A DNA stretch of 64,000 nucleotides from Candidatus Gullanella endobia (GTDB taxonomy: Bacteria; Pseudomonadota; Gammaproteobacteria; Enterobacterales; Enterobacteriaceae). Below, one piece after another: positions 60,759 to 64,000 of this stretch. Where the stretch lies: positions 496,001 to 560,000 of the forward strand of contig NZ_LN999832.1 of NCBI RefSeq assembly GCF_900048035.1. Reading direction: 5' to 3'. The notes beneath the pieces were generated by a model. It saw nothing but the letters and a program-made list of their open reading frames with translations, was not told where the DNA came from and did no database searches. The position numbers and the translations under genes were made by a program. Positions within the stretch are counted from its first letter, which is position 1; the number at the start of each line of letters is the position of its first letter.

Positions 60759-62285
60759 ATGGGCTATACTTTGCTTTATGGTATTAGTTGCGCGCTTATT
60801 AGTATAGGAATAGGGTGGTTCATCGCTATTGCTCGGCTACATCATCAAAATTTATTGCAAGAAGTTGAACGAGTCAATCTTGTACAGGGATTACAAGCGA
60901 CACGTCAAGCGCTTGTAGACGAACAAAATATTCGTAAGCAAGCTGAGTTTGCAATGCGCGAGAGCGAGCGTGAACAGCGTAACCTTTTTGGTCGATTAAC
61001 TGCTACTGAGGAGCGTGTAATCTCTCTTGACTATTTTCGTCAAGAGTGTGAAAAACTAAATCAAGAGCTATGTTTGCAGCGAGAAATTAACAGAAATCAG
61101 GAAATAGAATTGCGTGAAATAACTATTCGTCTAGATGAAAACCGACTAGCTATGGAAGAAAAACAACGCTTGTTAATAAATAGCGAACAGCGCTTATCAG
61201 TACAGTTTGAAAATCTTGCTAACCGTATCTTTGAACACAGCGGACGTAAAGTAGATGAGCAAAATCGACAGAGTCTTGATCGGTTGTTAATACCACTACA
61301 TGAACAACTAGAAGGCTTTCGCCGTCAAGTTCAGGATAGTTTTGGTCAAGATGCACGTGAACGTCACACATTAGTACATGAAATCCACAATTTGCAACAT
61401 CTCAATACTCAAATGGTTCAAGAGACCATTAATTTGACACGCGCACTTAAGGGAGATAATAAAACACAAGGAAATTGGGGAGAAGTAGTTCTTAACAAAG
61501 TACTAGAAGCTTCAGGATTACGTGAAGGTCATGAATTCGAAACTCAGATTAGTATTCACAAAAGTGATGGTCGACGCCTACAGCCCGATGTAGTTGTAAG
61601 GTTACCAAAAGGAAAAGATGTGATCATAGATGCAAAAATATCACTGGTAGCATATGAGCGTTATTTTAACAGCAGCAATGATACTGAATGTAAGTTAGCA
61701 CTTACTGAACATATTAATTCGCTCAGAACTCATATTAAGTTGTTAGGAAGTAAAGATTATCATCAATTACCAGGATTACAATCACTAGATTATGTACTAT
61801 TATTTGTACCGATTGAACCAGCCTTTATGGTGGCAATTAGTCATGAGCCGGAGCTAATAAGCGAAGCATTAGTGCATAATGTGATGTTAGTTAGTCCAAC
61901 TACGCTATTAGTTGCATTACGTACTATAAATAACCTATGGCGTTACGAGCATCAAAGCCGAAATGCTCAAGATATTGCTGATCGTGCAGCGCGCCTATAT
62001 GATAAACTCCGTCTTTTTGTTGATGATATTAATGCTATTGGTCAAAGCCTTGATAAAGCAAAAGAGAATTATCGGCTAGCAAAAAATAAATTATCTGACG
62101 GGCGTGGTAATATTATTAGACAAGCTGAAGGATTCCGTTCTCTTGGTGTAGAAATTAAGCGACCTATTACTTCTACACCTAACATTAGTGCTCCATTTTC
62201 TGATTTTTCCAGTAATGCGACGGATTCGATGACTAATCTACCAATAGTTAGTACACTACAAAAAAATATTAGAGATGAGACATAA
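60759..62285 (+). CDS. rmuC: DNA recombination protein RmuC
   Basis: Predicted nuclease-like protein reported to limit inversions between short inverted repeats. 508 residues (E. coli 475). N-terminal membrane segment at about 4-24, a long coiled coil at about 30-150 rich in Glu, Arg and Gln ('ELCLQREINRNQEIELREIT'), then the RmuC domain (PF02646) at about 185-450 with 'TQGNWGEVVLNKVLEASGL', 'LQPDVVVRLPKGKDVIIDAK', and 'LDYVLLFVPIEPAFMVAI'. A diverged Ser/Thr/Asn-rich tail accounts for most of the extra length. E. coli neighbours (udp, ubiE) are absent. Its survival is of interest because this window is rich in long inverted repeats. Confidence 0.96.
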   Translation: MGYTLLYGISCALISIGIGWFIAIARLHHQNLLQEVERVNLVQGLQATRQALVDEQNIRKQAEFAMRESEREQRNLFGRLTATEERVISLDYFRQECEKLNQELCLQREINRNQEIELREITIRLDENRLAMEEKQRLLINSEQRLSVQFENLANRIFEHSGRKVDEQNRQSLDRLLIPLHEQLEGFRRQVQDSFGQDARERHTLVHEIHNLQHLNTQMVQETINLTRALKGDNKTQGNWGEVVLNKVLEASGLREGHEFETQISIHKSDGRRLQPDVVVRLPKGKDVIIDAKISLVAYERYFNSSNDTECKLALTEHINSLRTHIKLLGSKDYHQLPGLQSLDYVLLFVPIEPAFMVAISHEPELISEALVHNVMLVSPTTLLVALRTINNLWRYEHQSRNAQDIADRAARLYDKLRLFVDDINAIGQSLDKAKENYRLAKNKLSDGRGNIIRQAEGFRSLGVEIKRPITSTPNISAPFSDFSSNATDSMTNLPIVSTLQKNIRDET

Positions 62286-62747
62286 AACTTTGAAACTATA
62301 GCTATATCTATTTTTAGCTCGACTAGACATAAAACTACCAGCGATTTTGCCGTCTACTTTGTATATATTAAACAATATATCATCTCCTAAAGCGCCTTAA
62401 CTTTTAAACAAAAAGTGCTCGTTGATACACTATAAATAGTATTTTTAATCAAAAATTAATTACTGTAATAGTATATTATATTACAGTAATTTAAGATTCA
62501 GTTAAACGGTAACAAAAGCACTAATCCTATTAATATAATTAGAATTAAGTAAAAGTACTAATAAGTAAGGTTGAATACATTAGGAAAAATTAGTGTAGAT
62601 ATTATATATAGTTTATATCCTGTTTTATTAACAGATTATGAGATAAAGACGATATATTTTATTAATTATAAACTTTTATAGATAAAATCTATAGAAAGTA
62701 TACTTGCAATCCCTATTATTAATACATATTAACAATAGAGATTTCTT
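62286..62747. other. gene-free region between rmuC and the ygfZ pseudogene
   Basis: A moderately GC-rich stretch at 62310-62440 has no long frame on either strand. In E. coli sdhE (ygfY) is divergent from ygfZ and would lie here; nothing resembling it was identified. Confidence 0.5.
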
Positions 62748-63697
62748 ATGTCGTCTCAAAATCCTTTTCCTCAACGTTTACCATTATCTTCTACTAATTT
62801 ACCATTAACGTTTTTCTCTAGGAGATTGGTATTGATCGTAATTAATGGCAAAAATGCCGTAAAATATCTACATGGACAGTTAACCTGTGATGTTGATTCA
62901 TTAAATATTGATCGCTTTAGTTTTTGCTTATTGTAATGGTAAAGGTAAAATGCTTAGTTATCTAAGCCTTTTTATCATAGAAAGGAAATGATATTTATTG
63001 AACGACGTAGTGTATGTGATAGCCAGTTCGCTGAAATGAAAAATATTCTGTTTTTTCAAAAACGATTGTCACTGCTAACGACGAAGTTTTTTTGCTAGGT
63101 TTATCTGATTTTTAAGTACAGGAAGCTTTGAGCAATTTTTTACTAAAATTCCTAATTCAACTTACCCAGTAGTACACCATCAGGATACTATGTTGTTATA
63201 TTTTACTTTGCCAGCACCGCGATTTTTATTAATAAAAACAGTAGCTGTGAGTAACATATTGCAGTATATTTTAAAAAATTAGGCTCAGTTTTAAAACAGT
63301 CAGCAATGGTTAGTGTTGGATATTGAAGCAGGCTATCTAGTTATTGATAACGTTAACAGCATTAAATTTCTTCTGCAAGAAGCTAATATAAAAGCGTTAG
63401 ACGGCATTAACCTTAATAAAGGTTTGTTACATAGGTCAAGAAATAATAGCTCGTACAAAGTATCACGGCTTTAATAAACGTATTATGTACTAGTTGACGA
63501 AGGAAAGCTAGTTATATCCTATAGCTGGTAATGATTTAGAATTTAAGATGAGTAATAATTGGCAAAGAACTAGTACAGTTCTTGCAGCCTGCCAATTAAA
63601 AAATAATAGCGTCTGGGTACAGGCAATACTGAATAATAACTTAACGCGTAATGATATACTGCATGTTCGATACGATAGCACTATATACTATCTGTAA
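62748..63697 (+). pseudogene. ygfZ: ygfZ pseudogene (folate-binding Fe-S/tRNA-modification factor)
   Basis: The region can be read almost end to end as YgfZ if the frame is changed several times. It starts with an intact ATG and 'KYLHGQLTCDVDSLNIDRF', then shifts near 62934 to continue 'CNGKGKMLSYLSLF', later 'IERRSVCDSQFAEMK', then loses one A in an A-run near 63040 to continue 'YSVFSKTIVTANDEVFLLGL'. There are in-frame stops (for example near 63112), and a T insertion at 63423-63425 breaks the family's conserved K-G-C-Y-x-G-Q-E motif. The end 'SVWVQAILNNNLTRNDILHV' is still clear. Enough sequence remains to show a recent loss. YgfZ supports Fe-S dependent tRNA-modifying enzymes such as MiaB in E. 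coli. Confidence 0.93.
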
Positions 63698-64000
63698 AAC
63701 CATTACAGTAGTTTAGTAGCAAGTAAACATTGTTTAAAAACTGTTAATTTTTCTTAAGTTATTGATTAAAAATTACGATATTAAACTATTAATAGCACTT
63801 GACTAACTTTTCAGTCTATAAATATGGAGGAAAGCTATCATGATTTAAACAATAAATAAATTACTTTATAAAAAGTAATCGATAGAAATTAAATTGTATC
63901 GCTAATGATTCAGGCATAATATCACTAACAGATAAATCTTATAAAAGCTAACAAATATTAGAAATAATTGTTTTATAATTAGATAGGTGATAATGGATAT
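63698..64000. other. region after ygfZ pseudogene with an orphan ribosome-binding site
   Basis: GGAGG at 63826-63830 is nine bases before ATG at 63840-63842, followed by ATT TAA, so a strong start signal leads to a two-codon frame. It probably marks the start of a deleted or broken gene, or a leader running past the window edge. Confidence 0.4.

Overview
The window reads as a piece of chromosome from a host-restricted gammaproteobacterium of the Enterobacterales, most likely an insect endosymbiont in an intermediate state of genome reduction. Nearly every recognisable protein aligns by eye almost end to end with an Escherichia coli counterpart, the DNA is extremely AT-rich, and only about 27.4 kb of 64 kb (30 intact protein genes, about 43%) is coding. 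The rest is AT-rich DNA without genes, in gaps of up to 4.9 kb, still holding traces of dead genes. The pattern resembles Sodalis-allied symbionts with low coding density, but the host and genus cannot be fixed from sequence alone. No insertion sequence, prophage, CRISPR array or plasmid function was seen.

Layout. 1-3.7 kb: tRNA-Phe, tRNA-Lys (CUU anticodon) and tRNA-Ser. 3.7-11.5 kb: tusE, a 4.9 kb empty gap, then mreB-mreC-mreD (cell shape). 13.9-18 kb: aroQ-accB-accC, fis, and an rRNA-operon remnant (5S plus tRNA-Glu, without 16S or 23S), in the order of the E. coli mre-acc-fis-rrnD segment with most intervening genes gone. 20.3-34.5 kb: a replication-origin type neighbourhood with mnmG, then rpmH-rnpA-yidD-yidC-mnmE on the minus strand and dnaN-recF-gyrB on the plus strand; dnaA is missing from its usual place between rpmH and dnaN. 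38.9-49.6 kb: pitA, sodA, glyQ-glyS and an AI-2E family membrane protein. 50.4-60.1 kb: ibpA-ibpB, tusA, a DUF1820 protein, rsmD, ftsY and rpoH. 60.7-63.7 kb: rmuC and a clear ygfZ pseudogene.

How the genes fit together. Four proteins (TusA, TusE, MnmE, MnmG) belong to the pathway that makes 5-(carboxy)methylaminomethyl-2-thiouridine at the wobble base of tRNA Lys/Glu/Gln; the tRNA-Glu here is a substrate, while the tRNA-Lys here has C34 and is not. RpoH and its classical targets IbpA/IbpB are both kept; a sigma-32-like promoter and hairpins that would cover the ibpA and ibpB ribosome-binding sites suggest heat control survives. YidC and FtsY (reduced to its NG core) represent membrane protein insertion, and AccB/AccC and AroQ are the anabolic genes. 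Several gene-free gaps carry long, nearly or fully perfect inverted repeats, the most striking a 44-bp palindrome at 52485-52528.
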